From Apostichopus japonicus (lineage: Eukaryota; Echinodermata; Holothuroidea; Aspidochirotida; Stichopodidae), in assembly GCF_037975245.1 (NCBI RefSeq), contig NC_092581.1, forward strand, positions 13,173,303 to 13,237,302: DNA of 64,000 nt, read 5' to 3'. The translations under genes and the position numbers were made by a program. Positions 10,586-21,454 of this stretch are shown in pieces. Under the pieces are notes generated by a model. The model was given only the letters and a program-made list of their open reading frames with translations. It was not told the DNA's origin and ran no database searches. Position 1 is the stretch's first letter. The number at the start of each line of letters is the position of its first letter.

Positions 10586-10870
10586 GCATATAGTGTTGAC
10601 GAAACATAGCGGCTAGTGTTGACGAAACATAGAAGATAGTGTTGACAAAACATAGCATATAGTTTTGACGAAACATATAGCATAAAGTGTTGACGGAACA
10701 TAGTATATAGTGTTGAGGACGAAACATGTAGCATATATAGTGTTGACGAAACATGCATATAGTGTTGACGAACATAACACAGTTGACGAAACATAGCATG
10801 AAGTGTTTACGAAACATAACATAGGCTATTGCGTGACGAAACATAGAATATAGTGTTAACGAAGCATATT
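10586..10870. repeat. 22-24 bp minisatellite (about 12 copies)
   Basis: Units of the form ATAGTGTTGACGAAACATAG with variable CAT/ATAT linkers repeat about 12 times, with point changes and small indels. Minus-strand frames across this array (MLCFVNT..., CYVSS...) are translations of the repeat and not genes. Confidence 0.9.
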
Positions 10871-11899
10871 TCAAATAGAAGGACATTTGAGGGTGAATGA
10901 TTAAAACATAAATAAAAAAAATCTGTAACCGCCTTAAATGAAATCATAAAGGGTTGGGTATAAGTATAAATAAATAAATAAGATTTAACGAAACAAACAC
11001 ATATTGGTGCATGATTAAACATAAAATCTTCAGAGCCCGCTTTTAATCATATCAGAAAGGGTTTGTGCTAGTAAAAAGAAAGAAATAATATTTGCAAAAG
11101 CAAAACAAAAAATCAATACAGTTCCAAACCACAGATGATTTCACTTTTTTGTTTTTGCCTTCTGCCTTTTGGATCATAAATATTAGATATTTATGTCGTG
11201 AGAGTATGGGGTGATGTTAGGGTGTTTTTGAAAAAGAGAGTTATTAACACCAACATCATTATTCACTCGTGTCCGAATTATTCCATAAAATTTGAAGGCA
11301 TATACCTATCCTTGGGAGATGTGAACGAAATATAGCACCATGCTAGGACAAATTGCCTAACGAAACTATTTTTCATGTTTCTAATACCATCACATGGCTT
11401 ACGGTTGCAGTTAAAAAAACTGCAGTCATAGATCTTTAAACTTGCATCGAAGAACATTGTTCATGGTCCATTGAAATCACTGCAATAGCGACGAAACCAC
11501 GTGCATTTGAAACTATTAATGAAACTCTCAATATTGATAAGTTTCAGACAACCAGACCTAATGGGATTAATTAATGGGGCCAACTTACTTTTACACACTC
11601 TATTTCACAGGCTCTCTATAGTGGATAAGCAGTTTGCTAACAGTTTTATTTTGGGATTAATTAATAACAGCAGAACGTTTGACATAATCTGGATTTCAAA
11701 AAAAAAAAAAAAAAAAATGTGAACTCGAGCTTTTTTATGAAAGCCCGGTACGATAGGTTCGGTACAACAAGAAATAGATATGCCAATTGAGAGAGACCAA
11801 AGGTTTAAAACGATGATGTTACGGCCAATAGGAGTCAAATCGCAACCGTTCCAGATTCGGAGGCCATTCTTGAGACGGGAACGTTTGGGCTGGTAAAAT
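10871..11899. other. Unrecognised stretch
   Basis: A-rich run at about 11699-11717. No gene recognised. The array's GACGAAACA motif reappears faintly near 10985 (TTTAACGAAACAAACACA), suggesting an older, larger extent of the minisatellite. Confidence 0.4.
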
Positions 11900-11942
11900 C
11901 AGGGAGCTGCTGTTCTGACGTTATAGGTTGCAGCTCCTTGTA
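11900..11942. repeat. GGGAGCTGC hairpin related to the foldback element family
   Basis: GGAGCTGC at 11903 pairs with GCAGCTCC at about 11929. The reverse complement (CAAGGAGCTGC...GCAGCTCCCTG) resembles the central hairpin at 22048-22081 inside the foldback element there, and the GGGAGCTGCTACTC string at 32965. It is probably a solo remnant of that family. Confidence 0.45.
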
Positions 11943-14900
11943 AAATCAAGACGGAATAAGTCATTCCCCGTTGTGCGTGAATACCACACCTAACATATAG
12001 TATAGCAGGACCCACGGATATTTCAATATCAAAATTAAGAGAGGAAAAAATGGCCTGTTACCAATAAGAGAGCCCAACGGGAAAAGGTCAGACTTCGAGA
12101 AATTAATCTATCAGCACATTTTTTTTTCTCTTTTTGACACATGCAGCTAACTGTTTTTAGTTTATTTACTTCCTCCGATTTGGCTCCTTCTCCTCTGCCA
12201 CCCACTCCATCCTCCATTGCCATTATTTTAGGAGTTGGTGGTGAGCAACACAGCTTGACGAAAATAGCAAATAAATATATTTATTCTTAGGAATATATAA
12301 TCGAGAAACAAGTTTACTCAAGTTGAACTTTATAGGCTTTATCTGTGTTAAAAGCTTAAAGGTAAACAAAAGCAACTGTCACAAAAGAATATTTACATAT
12401 TAAACAACTTCCAAATAATAAAACTATGGAAATTGAGTTTTTATTTCCAAGATACCAAATTTCAAGAGTCACAGTCATGCGAGGATGCCGTTATTTTGTC
12501 CAATTGCCTCCATGGGAAAGAGAAAATAAATACAATTAAATAGTTAGCGTATAACTTAAATTGTTGTTTCGTTTTTGCTGGTTTTTGGTCTTTTCTTTGA
12601 TTTCGATGTTTAATGTAAATTATACCGTGATATTCAATACCTTTAAAGTACCACCTCTATACCAAAACACACACACACAAAAAATATAATATTCAAACTA
12701 ATGAATACAGCAAAACATTGATAATGTAAAGGTTTATTATTTATTTTCAAAAGAGTAAATCTTATCTTTAAATCGATTTGCCTGAGGTCGAAATAAACAC
12801 TGCTGTGCCTCATTTTTTGAATAGAATGTGATATGATTGACTCATGTTTATTTATAATTATTTTAGAAATCATTCATTTAAATGAGAATAACTCGTAAAG
12901 CTTAACCGTAGCTTCCTTGAGGCTCTCATTTGTAATGATGGAAAAAAAATCAAATTACAAATACATATCTAAGTTACGGAATTAAAGGCTGCGAAGGCCA
13001 TATAATCCAACTAATGTTAAACTCTTCTTTGCCTTGTTCGAGGAAAGTTTGTTAAAGTAATCGTCACGTTCTTCAAAAATTGACAATTTAGGTAATAGTA
13101 TCACAAAAGAATGCAGATATGTTTATTATCCCAATCTTCTAAATTATCTTTATTTTACGTCATATATCTTTTCGCCCTCGTTGTTTCTTATACAGAAGAC
13201 ACAAATTCCGCCTTTATTAGAAATTGAACGGAAGATTTAACTTTTTTTTCCAGTAGAGCTGGAAAATCATCCAAACAAACATGATTATCATATTCTATTT
13301 TTGTTCCTTTCTTTTAACTTTCGCGTTTTTTATTATTATTATTATTATTTTGTAGATTTTATAATTTTATAATTCGATCTTGGTGTAGCTATACGACAGA
13401 AAGATTAAGGATGGATTATATAAGTGTTTCAGCAACAAAGTTAGAAACTTTGTTTTTAATAATCATAAATAAATTTAGTTAATGTACAGGTATAGTTAAT
13501 TCAATCTCTCTCTCTCTCTCCCCAGTACTTAAATTGTTGATTGGGTGTTTGATTACGGACACGAACTTGTTTCTTTTATGAGAATCTTTTACTCGAAATC
13601 ATATCGTAAACCGATCTATTTAATGGCGTTCGAAGAGGATTTACAGACTCACGAGAGATGACGTTTTATAGGTCTCTGTGGGATACAACTAATCAATTCA
13701 GGGAGTCAAGAATCATGGTTGGATTATACAACGATAAATCTGAGTATGAATACGTTATTATATGTAATCCCACTTATATCATGTAATCCCACGTATATCT
13801 TCTTGCCACTCTGTTTAATTCTCCAGAAAGGGTTGCTTCTTAGATAAACCTATGGTAAATATACAGTGTTTCATCTGATTTGATCTGAATTTAACGAAGT
13901 CTTACATTTAAAAAGAAAAAACGAAAAGCGACAGTAAAACGTGAACTATGAAACATTTACGATTTTTTACACTTTTAACTTTTTAAAAAAATACATAAAA
14001 ATTATTTTAAAAAGTATTTATGATCCTAAGAGAGTGGATGGGGTGTGTTGAGGCATGGTAGTATAACGCACACTTCACCACCTGGCACTCGCCATGACAG
14101 TCCCATATAAATTCCAAGAAATTATTTAATATTGTTCCATGACTGTGTACAGTGTTGCAAGATGACCCCCCCCCCCACTGGCCCCTTCCGGACAAAGAGG
14201 GGGTATATCATCCAAACGTGGTTTTTTCAAGTCAGTTTTGTTCATGTCTGTTCAATTAGATCCAATGCGAGCAATAGATAGTAAGAATATGACTCTGACC
14301 ATATAGTCGTTCATTTTTGCGAGACACAACTTCTTTGGACGACTTATATGTCACGGAGACCTATCAACGAAAAATCTTTTTTCGTTGATAGCTCTTCTTG
14401 ACCTTATCCCGAAACTGTAAGAACTAAAAAAGTTAATTCGATGTTTTGAAGGGAAAAAAGAGAAAAACAGTTTGACGAGAGACGTCAAAGCAGTAACAAA
14501 TTGTACGCTGTAACGTGTATAACAAACGCTATAAGGCTTTAAAAAAGAAGTGGTAAATGAGAATCATTGGTTGATTGATTCAATAAAATGACAATCATGC
14601 AGATATCACGGGTGACAAATACTTTTGCTTTACGGTCAACAAGGTGTAAGAACCATATAATAGTGTGAAGCACCCTCTTAAGAGAGTGTTTCACGAATAA
14701 GTCAGATCCGCGAAATTACACCAGGCGTTATACAAGGAAGAGGCAATTAAGAAAAACACTTTAGCGCGATAATTAGGAATGAGAGGGTTGATCAAGTGAT
14801 ATGTAGACAAGTAGCCATTCCATTAACAACGCTTTCTCTAAAAATGAAATTGGGTCACCGTTTAAATATGTCATATTCACTCTACAAATTGGTGACCAAT

Positions 14901-15082
14901 TTCTCAACTTTTTTTTATCGTACACAAGTGTATAACTGTTGAGCGTGGTTGTAGTTCCATGCTGGTGTAAACTCAGAAGAGGATCCTATATAAGGAGGGT
15001 GACAAAGAGGCGTAAACGGATACGAGGGCTTCATTAAAATTCATTGCAGGGCTGTATAAAATGAAACATGCGTAATTATCGG
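11943..15082. other. Unrecognised AT-rich stretch with small simple repeats
   Basis: Contains (CA)n near 12668-12680, (ATT)n at about 13330-13350, (CT)n at about 13506-13520 and a C-run at about 14167-14177. TGTAATCCCAC occurs twice near 13762-13790. No coding or RNA gene recognised. Confidence 0.4.
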
Positions 15083-15168
<86 letters not shown>

Positions 15169-15206
15169 GATATATATATATATATATATGTATGTATATG
15201 TATATA

Positions 15207-15246
<40 letters not shown>

Positions 15247-15251
15247 CATAC

Positions 15252-15308
<57 letters not shown>

Positions 15309-15345
15309 CCTATATATATATACATACATGTGTGTGTGTATATCA
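15083..15345. repeat. Long (TA)n array with GTATA/CATA variants
   Basis: Interrupted TA repeat of about 263 bases, including TATAGGCCTATA near 15303. All IYIYI-type frames in it are artefacts. Confidence 0.95.
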
Positions 15346-17266
15346 ATAAATACTTTTAACCGCATTGCAACGTTGCTGATATTACTCTTTATTGATATTT
15401 CGCGTTCTAATTTTGTAGTAATCTAAATTCTAAATTCCTCAAGGACGCAATTTAACGCCTGTTCGTCAATCGCAAAGATGCATCGTACCATTGCCAAAGG
15501 TCGGCGGTTCTTGAAAAAACACTTTCTATGTACGCCTTCTCCTATATCTTATTAAAGGTTTACTGTAAAATTCATAGACAAATTTAATGTTTAGAACATT
15601 TGCGATAGAATCTTAAGAACGCCAAATCCGATCTCAAATTTTGTTTTGATGACACTTTAGAAACACTCTTGGTGAAGATTACTCCTTAGTTACCATTTCA
15701 TTTAAAGATGGCCATCCATTTCTCGAGTGGCTCCAATGTCGGATCTTGTACGTCCTCGTGAGATAGGATACGATATTCGATCGCCGTTTGGGACTTAAAT
15801 AGTGCGAAATACAATCTTCACTTGACAAGTATTCTACATCTAATGATCAAATTTAAAAAATTTCTGTTTAGAAGTATCCCTTACCAAACTTTCAAGCAAA
15901 CGCCTCTGTTTAATCTATCATTTAGGGAATACATATGCCCTTCCGTGTTTTATTTATATTTTCTTCATTTGGGAGTAAACGTTCTATAAATTGGAGAACT
16001 TGAACTTGATCATTATATTCAGAAAAGATAAGAATGATTGAAAGTTTTTCGTTCACGTGTCATTCTGTTTTCAAAATATGTTTTTTTTTTCATAACTCTC
16101 TTTTATTTTATTTTATCTTGTCATGAAACTATATAAACAAAGACAGATTTAGACCGCTTAAAATGTCCTTGATGACTTTCAACCATCCTCGTCAGAGATT
16201 CCCTTGAAGGGATATTCCAGTGAAATTTAACACATATCTTGCAGAGATTAATATTCCCCGTTGTTAGTTGAAAGCCCCCACCCAATAAAATTTGTTCCTA
16301 GCTTGAGATATGATATGGCTGCAGATAAGCTATTTTTGACTAGTTTAACTCCCCCTTCCCCCTCCTCCCCCGGCCCCTCCCCCTCAAGTTCTCCAGAAAG
16401 TGGATCACAGTGTATAGATTGTCTGTGACGTCAGCATTACAGATGGTCTTCAACAAAATTCCTTTCGGATTTTAATCTTCTCGTTGACTTTTCAATTAAA
16501 ATGTAGTACATTTGTAACGTTTCCTTAGCTGTCATTGTTTTTTTTCTGTGTTCAGAATTTCATCAAAATGCAATTTTCTTGTAGAAATATGATGTTTCCT
16601 CTTTGGTAAAATATCATTTAAATATTATTACAAATAAAGACAATTACCTGTTTAAATTGTCATAATGACGTCATTCGTTCTACTGTTGCCATGCGGTGCA
16701 ATCTTTGCGATACAAAATGCTTACAAGGGTGTGGTTTTTACCGAAAGAAACTGAAAATGTTCATCAAATTGCAAATAATCAATCACATTCAGCCGGCAGA
16801 AAATCTCTTTAAGAATATACCCCTTATATTAGGTCACAAATAATTATCGTTTGTTTCGTTGCAATCAAAGCCAGGTTAAATATACAATTATTGAGCGATA
16901 TCTCTCAAACTTACCGGGTGGGAGATCTTTTTGGTTATTACCATCGGACTGTTTAATTACTTAGAGGTTTTTTTTATTCAATGTTATTTTTTGTAGTATA
17001 ACCGATAACCAAATACTGACAATTTTCTGTCGCATAAATTCACTGTCCTGTTCACTTTGTAATTTGCGAACATACTAAGCGGCAGAGTTATATCGTCCAT
17101 CCGTTTACCTATATTGGTGAACTATAATTAGAGAAAGAGACTTCCGGTGTCTACCCATCTTACCAGTGGCCATTGTTTCATCGCCATGTTGTTTTTTTCT
17201 TTTACTTAGACGGACTGATCATTTTTATTTCTTGAAATTTAATATAGTTCAGAAGAACAATATACC
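15346..17266. other. Unrecognised AT-rich stretch
   Basis: No gene recognised. A CCCC-rich run is at about 16350-16385. Confidence 0.4.
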
Positions 17267-17440
17267 CAGGTGCGTATTCAGGGGGGGGGGCGTTGGGGGC
17301 GCGCGCCCCCCGGGTAAGGAAAAGAGGAGAGAAAAAAAAGAGAAGAAAAAAGGGAAAAGGAGGGGGAAAAAGAAAAGGAGGAGAGGAAGGAAGGGAAAAG
17401 AAAAAGAAAAAAGAGAGAAAAAGGAAAAAAGGAGGGAGTA
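17267..17440 (+). mobile_element. Probable hAT-like element end plus purine tract
   Basis: CAGGTGCGTATTCAGGGGGG at 17267 resembles hAT MITE termini here (compare the 3' terminus at 19668, which reads inward CAGGCGCGTATCCAGGA). It is followed by GCGCGCGCCCCCC and a strongly purine-rich GGAAAAG tract (17318-17440). The left flank CAATATACCCAGG nearly repeats at about 17491-17503 (CAATATACACAGG). No right terminus is seen. A second candidate left terminus, CAGTGACAGATCAAGGATTA, lies at about 17510. Confidence 0.4.
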
Positions 17441-17964
17441 GAAGATAGCCAAGACCTCGGGAAGAGAAAGAGGAACAGTCATAGTTAAAGCGCAATATAC
17501 ACAGGGTAGCCAGTGACAGATCAAGGATTACGGAGGGGGTGTGCGCCTCACCCTACCCCTTACACCGACAACTCCATTTTTGACGTTTCCATTTTTCCTC
17601 TCTCACTAATGTATCTATATAAGTACAATATATGGTCTATCATAACGCGTGTGTGTGTATGGACGCCTTAAACAATTGTACAATTGTGCTATATGGAACC
17701 AACTGTGGCTGGTCTTGAACTCGACCGAGTCGTCGGGGTACATGACGCATTTCGGGAAGGGGGCGACCCCCCTGAAAACTGTAGTATCACAGTAAAGTCC
17801 TCTTCAAACTTCTGAATGGAAGTGTAGAATCAATCTTGGTATCGATATCTCAATCCTTCAGAAATTACTGGCAGTTGAGCACTGACGATATATAGTAGAA
17901 TGGTATAATATGTGTCGTCGCTTGTATTCGTTCAGAAACTGAGAAACTCTCCGATCTGGGCGGG

Positions 17965-17974
17965 CTTTTATATA
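17965..17974 (-). promoter_or_regulatory. TATA-box-like motif
   Basis: On the minus strand this reads TATATAAAAG followed by CCCGCCC, a good match to an animal TATA box. It lies about 13 nt beyond the stop codon of the small minus-strand ORF at 17987-18148. If real, transcription would run toward lower coordinates. It could be chance in AT-rich DNA. Confidence 0.25.
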
Positions 17975-17986
17975 CGATTCGCCATG

Positions 17987-18148
17987 TCATGAATCCTCCA
18001 GATCTTTCTCGATACACCTGACCCATTTTCTCCATTCTTGGAAGTCCTTTGCATATCTAGCGAACGTTCCAGAGAATCCACGAAGATTGCACAGCTTACA
18101 CGCGATTTCACGTAAAGCGACGTTAACCCGAGACCAGCGTGTCATCAT
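17987..18148 (-). pseudogene. 53-codon minus-strand ORF, possible C-terminal tail of a LINE reverse transcriptase
   Basis: The frame starts at ATG (18148) and ends at TGA (17987). It includes TRWSRVNVALREIACKLC and then FARYAKDFQEWRKWVRCIEK. Composition looks protein-like compared with its surroundings. The spacing of RW, then A-x-D, then WR-x-x-V resembles the extreme C-terminus of many LINE ORF2 proteins. That is pattern recognition, not a database match. The frame stays open for about 18 more codons upstream of the ATG, to a stop at about 18203-18205, so it may be an exon or truncated frame. It could also be a chance ORF. Confidence 0.3.
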
Positions 18149-18311
18149 AAGGAATATACCAGAACAATCGTGTATTATAACATTCTGACACGGTAACCCG
18201 ACCTAATTTCTCAAATACTGATTTATCACGTAGGCAATTTCAATTACTCTCCACATTATAACATTAGGTTTCTCACTAGCAGTGACTAGCGTTAGGCTAC
18301 AATAACACAAT

Positions 18312-18446
18312 GCTTAGATGCAACTTACAAGGCCTGGGAGGCAAAATATTTCTTGTACGCTTCGCGCCAACTCATGGTGGCGCTTCGCTTAGATAGTTTG
18401 CCTACAGGCTTCGCCCCTCCCTTGGCAATTACTCGCTACACGCCTT
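18312..18446. mobile_element. Truncated copy of hAT-like MITE family 2
   Basis: Aligns to the right half of the 7561-7843 element (GCTTAGATGCAACTTA..., CTTCGCGCCAACTCATGGTG, GATAGTTTGCCTACAGGCTT, ...TCGCTACACGCCTT). It has an internal deletion of about 35 bases and a damaged terminus. Confidence 0.75.
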
Positions 18447-18547
18447 TTCGAATTTATAAAGCAAAGAGCATATATAACATCATATCAGTGAGCATTGAAA
18501 TGCATGTTCCACGATGAACAGCCTAAAAAACTGTCTATGTGTGTAGT

Positions 18548-18991
18548 CAAAGGCGTAGGAGCCAAATTGGATTTGGGGGCTGTAATGACTTGCCCGAAAA
18601 AAAGCCAAATTTTTCGCGCGCTAAGCGCGCGTTCAACATATCGATGCCAATACCATATAAGCAAGCATCGGTCATTACATCGCATGCCATCGTTTACCGT
18701 ACGGTCCGTGAAAGTTGCACAGTTTACCGCCGGATGCTAATGTAAACAACCAAATGTCTTATGTAGATGGAGAAAAAGCATACAGATCCATTTATGTCAC
18801 AACTCTCTTTTACAGTTGTAATATCGGCCAAGCTAAGAACTTTATTTTAACTACAAAGGAGATCATTTTTAAGCTATTCATTGCTATTTATTTTTCTTTC
18901 AGTAGGTACCAGAAAAAAATGGGGAAAATCTGGTTGCGGATGGGGGGGGGGGGGGGCTGCAGCCCCGCCTCCTACGGGACCTACGCCTATG
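18548..18991. mobile_element. hAT-like MITE with perfect 8-bp target duplication
   Basis: The termini CAAAGGCGTAGG (18548) and, inward, CATAGGCGTAGG (ending 18991) match at 11 of 12 positions. The flanks are identical: TGTGTAGT at 18540-18547 and 18992-18999. The element is 444 bp, with a palindromic GCGCGCTAAGCGCGC near 18615-18630 and a 15-G run at 18942-18956. Frames of 66-81 codons within it are probably not genes. Confidence 0.85.
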
Positions 18992-18999
18992 TGTGTAGT

Positions 19000-19524
19000 G
19001 TTCGGTTTCGATATACCTGATATCGGAAATATCTGCTATTTTTCATTTCCTTCAACGCAGTTTTATAATAGCCATTATAAGAGGTTGCAATATTTCTACA
19101 CCAATAAACTAACTGTGTCGGAATTTTCGAAAATTTCCTCACCAACATTCTTCATCATACTTTCCTCTACTCGTGCAATTTTGACCTGTCTGTTAGGGGT
19201 TCAAGGAGGTTTTTCTATATTGCTTGTCCATAGATTGAATTTTGTGCAACATTATGGGTATGTTCTGAAGTGATTTTATTCACGAGAAATGTGAATTTTC
19301 AAATTCTCAACAAATAATGGGCTTAAAACCTTGAAAAGTGGGGCTTTCGGATATTGTGGGCCGTGACGTAGAATCACCTACAAAAGCAACGATCCATAGG
19401 ACATGCAATGAGGTCGAACATGATGTGTGACTGGTGACAATCTTCAAAAAGGTTATGGATGGAAAAAAACTTTTGGGAAATACTGCGGTTCTCAGGCAAA
19501 AGTGTTCATCTGGTTGGTCATTTT
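19000..19524. other. Unrecognised stretch
   Basis: No gene supported. A 130-codon frame overlapping the MITE's right end and running to 19273 shows no family features. Confidence 0.35.
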
Positions 19525-19668
19525 CAAGCCCGAGAAGTGCCATTTCCGGTGATCTGGGGGGTATCAAAACCAGAAATTTTCTTGTTCGCTCCGCGCCAAC
19601 CGATGGTGGCGCTCCGCTTAGATAGTAATTCGCGCCCCCCGGGTTAGAAAATCCTGGATACGCGCCTG
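19525..19668. mobile_element. Right end of a hAT-like element related to family 2
   Basis: Shares AGAAGTGCCATTTCCGGTGA, GCGCCAACCGATGGTGGCGC and CGCTTAGATAGT with the 7561 element, but ends ...CCCCCCGGGTTAGAAAATCC and then TGGATACGCGCCTG. Read inward, the terminus is CAGGCGCGTATCCAGGA. The left terminus and the target duplication were not identified. Confidence 0.6.
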
Positions 19669-19860
19669 ATACCGTACTCAAAAATCTCAGTTTGACGTAT
19701 TCCTTTAATGTTCTGGTTCCCTTATAACTAATAGCTTTTACACAATGAAGCGTATATGTATAGGCTTTTATGAACAACATCATATGGGTGGTTCAAAGGA
19801 GAATACAATTTCCCATAATGTTTTATTTTGGGGAGTTATGGGATGCACTGAATTAAGTAA

Positions 19861-19884
19861 TGACGTCGTCACGATCACGTGATC
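19861..19884. promoter_or_regulatory. CRE-like site and E-box palindrome
   Basis: TGACGTCGTCA is followed by the perfect 12-bp palindrome GATCACGTGATC (19873-19884). These match known bZIP and bHLH recognition motifs. With no gene nearby the meaning is uncertain. Confidence 0.25.
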
Positions 19885-19955
19885 ACAGTTCCCCATGTTG
19901 TGGAAGTGACCTCTAGATAATGTCAACTTATAAATGATGCCAACTAATGGAATAA

Positions 19956-19957
<2 letters not shown>

Positions 19958-20028
<71 letters not shown>
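19958..20028. repeat. Pure (TA)n array flanked by GGAATAAC
   Basis: About 35 uninterrupted TA units. GGAATAACC lies directly to the left and GGAATAACG directly to the right, a short direct repeat on either side of the array. Confidence 0.95.
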
Positions 20029-20029
<1 letters not shown>

Positions 20030-20148
20030 AATAACGGAAAAACTGTTAAACAACTATGCTGCATTTAGAGAAAGGCTGGATCTCGAGTGAGATACAATAA
20101 TTGAATTAGGTAAGTGATTGGAAGTAAAACAGCCAATGTTTGGTTTTT

Positions 20149-20182
20149 GCAGAGCTTTCGAGCAAAACTAGCTCTTCTTCAG
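20149..20182 (-). ncRNA. Hammerhead-ribozyme-like motif in a PLE end
   Basis: The minus strand reads CTGAAGA, then AGAGC-loop-GCTC, then GAAAGCTC. This has the order of the hammerhead core: CUGANGA, stem II, GAAA, short stem III with the cleavage-site trinucleotide. The usual GAAAC...GUC appears here as GAAAG...CUC, which keeps the G-C pair by compensation. Hammerhead motifs are known in PLE terminal repeats. The stem II side has one extra A, so activity is uncertain. Confidence 0.4.
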
Positions 20183-20310
20183 TGCATGATCACCGAAAGT
20201 GACAAGGAGTAGCAGGAATTGAAACTCTTTTATAGAGGAGATGTCGGCATGGTTGTAAGGGCAAAGCGACTTACTGATTTCTGCTGAATTGAGCAGAAGT
20301 TTTAGAAATT

Positions 20311-20347
20311 CGGATTATTTTAATCCGCGTCGGATTATTTTAATCCG
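20311..20347. repeat. Duplicated 17-bp palindrome
   Basis: CGGATTATTTTAATCCG occurs at 20311-20327 and again at 20331-20347. Each copy folds on itself (CGGATTA / TAATCCG). A third small hairpin (CTGCT / AGCAG) lies at 20281-20296. Confidence 0.8.
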
Positions 20348-20829
20348 ATTCCGTCGTAATAGTAAAGGAATTGTTTTGGTTTATCTGGGACGGCAAATCG
20401 TTTCTGATGTTTAAACCGAATGGTGCCGTGGTCTTTAGGTTTAGTTCCCAGAAATTTTCTTTCGCTTTCCGAGATTTATCTGTCCATTGACCAGAACGAT
20501 TCTAGGGCATCCAGGTGAAACGTGTATTAAGCATTACCCTGGTTACATGAGATTCTCAGCTGTTCGAGGGAACATGTACGTGTGTAGGCCTACTATAGGG
20601 CCTATATGAATACTATGAGGGTGCATATATGTACTATATCAATACCGTGGGCGCAATAATACATTTTGTTGTTATAGGGCCAATGAAGCCTACAGTCAAC
20701 TATTTTTGCTTTATAAAGACGCTTTATTTGAAAAGATCGCACTGCGTTTATGGTAGGCGAGAAATGAAGCTAAAAAAGAGCCGTACATTAACGAAGATGC
20801 ATAAATGTAGGCATGAAAATATTCTTATC

Positions 20830-20926
20830 CCTGGCATTTGGTGGGGGGGGGATATGGTGCATTACATCCCCTCCACCCATTTTCATGGGGGATATATCCC
20901 CCCTCCACCCAGGATCGCCGCCCATG
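20830..20926. mobile_element. Possible small MITE with hAT-like right end
   Basis: Read on the minus strand from 20926 it begins CATGGGCGGCGATCCTGGGT, like the common (CAGTGGCGGATCCAGGG) type of animal hAT terminus. It is followed by GGGGGGATATATCCCCC. The left side (GGTGGGGGGGGGATATGG) mirrors it only loosely. No target duplication identified. Confidence 0.3.
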
Positions 20927-21135
20927 GCCATATGTGTTCCATTTTTCGACCTTAATAATAAGCAACATTTCCAGTAAATATGGACACAAAATGCACAATT
21001 TAGTATGGCTGGCATGTCATTTAGTGTTTATAGTGATAATACAAACACAATTACCATCTATGTTTCTAAAACTATTATGCCGCCGAACTTCGCCAGAACC
21101 TTTTTTTGGCAAACAAAAAATAAAGCATACGGGAG

Positions 21136-21266
21136 GGGGGGGGGGGTTGAGCGATCACCGACATCTCATCAATTTTTTTTTTTTTTTTTTTTTGCTAAAC
21201 TTTTTTTTTTTTGGTGACGGCCAATAGGAGGCGCGCGCCTGTTGCGCCCCCCTGGATACGCCCCTG
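21136..21266. mobile_element. T-rich tracts and right end of a hAT-like element
   Basis: Two T-runs (about 21173-21193 and 21202-21212) precede GGAGGCGCGCGCCTG and the terminus CCTGGATACGCCCCTG, ending at 21266. Read inward this is CAGGGGCGTATCCAGG, a hAT-like end of the same style as the 19668 terminus. No left end was found. Confidence 0.5.
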
Positions 21267-21454
21267 AAGATAGATAAAGGTAGGATATATGTATTTGCAT
21301 AGCGAAATAGGAAATATGCTAGGATTACATCGAGACAACCTTTCGCTGAGTGGAGTGGTCCAAACGAGAACGTTTTACGATTGTAATTATACCCATTACG
21401 CGACAAGTGTCTTGTGTTTCACTAATTTTTACCCTCTCTTATAAACTAAGCAGC

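Larger units (their letters stand above)
20149..20545 (-). pseudogene. Penelope-like element 3' end on the minus strand
   Basis: On the minus strand a frame ending in a stop near 20337-20340 contains QWTDKSRKAKENFWELNLKT followed by TAPFGLNIRN. The R...E-x-FW...L-x-T-x-x-P-x-GLN pattern is the standard C-terminus of PLE GIY-YIG proteins. A stop upstream (before NRSGQW) shows decay. Noncoding 3' sequence follows toward lower coordinates. It contains a duplicated palindrome and, at 20149-20182, a hammerhead-like motif. It is independent of the fragment at 3890-4297. Confidence 0.55.

Noticed and set aside
10378-10886. 138- and 101-codon minus-strand ORFs with CFVNT repeats
   Set aside because: Translations of the 22-bp minisatellite.
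14973-15426. ORFs rich in IYIYIY on both strands (also at 31.2, 33.6, 37.1, 41.8, 47.1 and 56.1 kb)
   Set aside because: Translations of TA microsatellites, open by composition only.
18881-19273. 130-codon ORF spanning a MITE end
   Set aside because: Its first third is MITE sequence including a G-run, and the rest has no family features.
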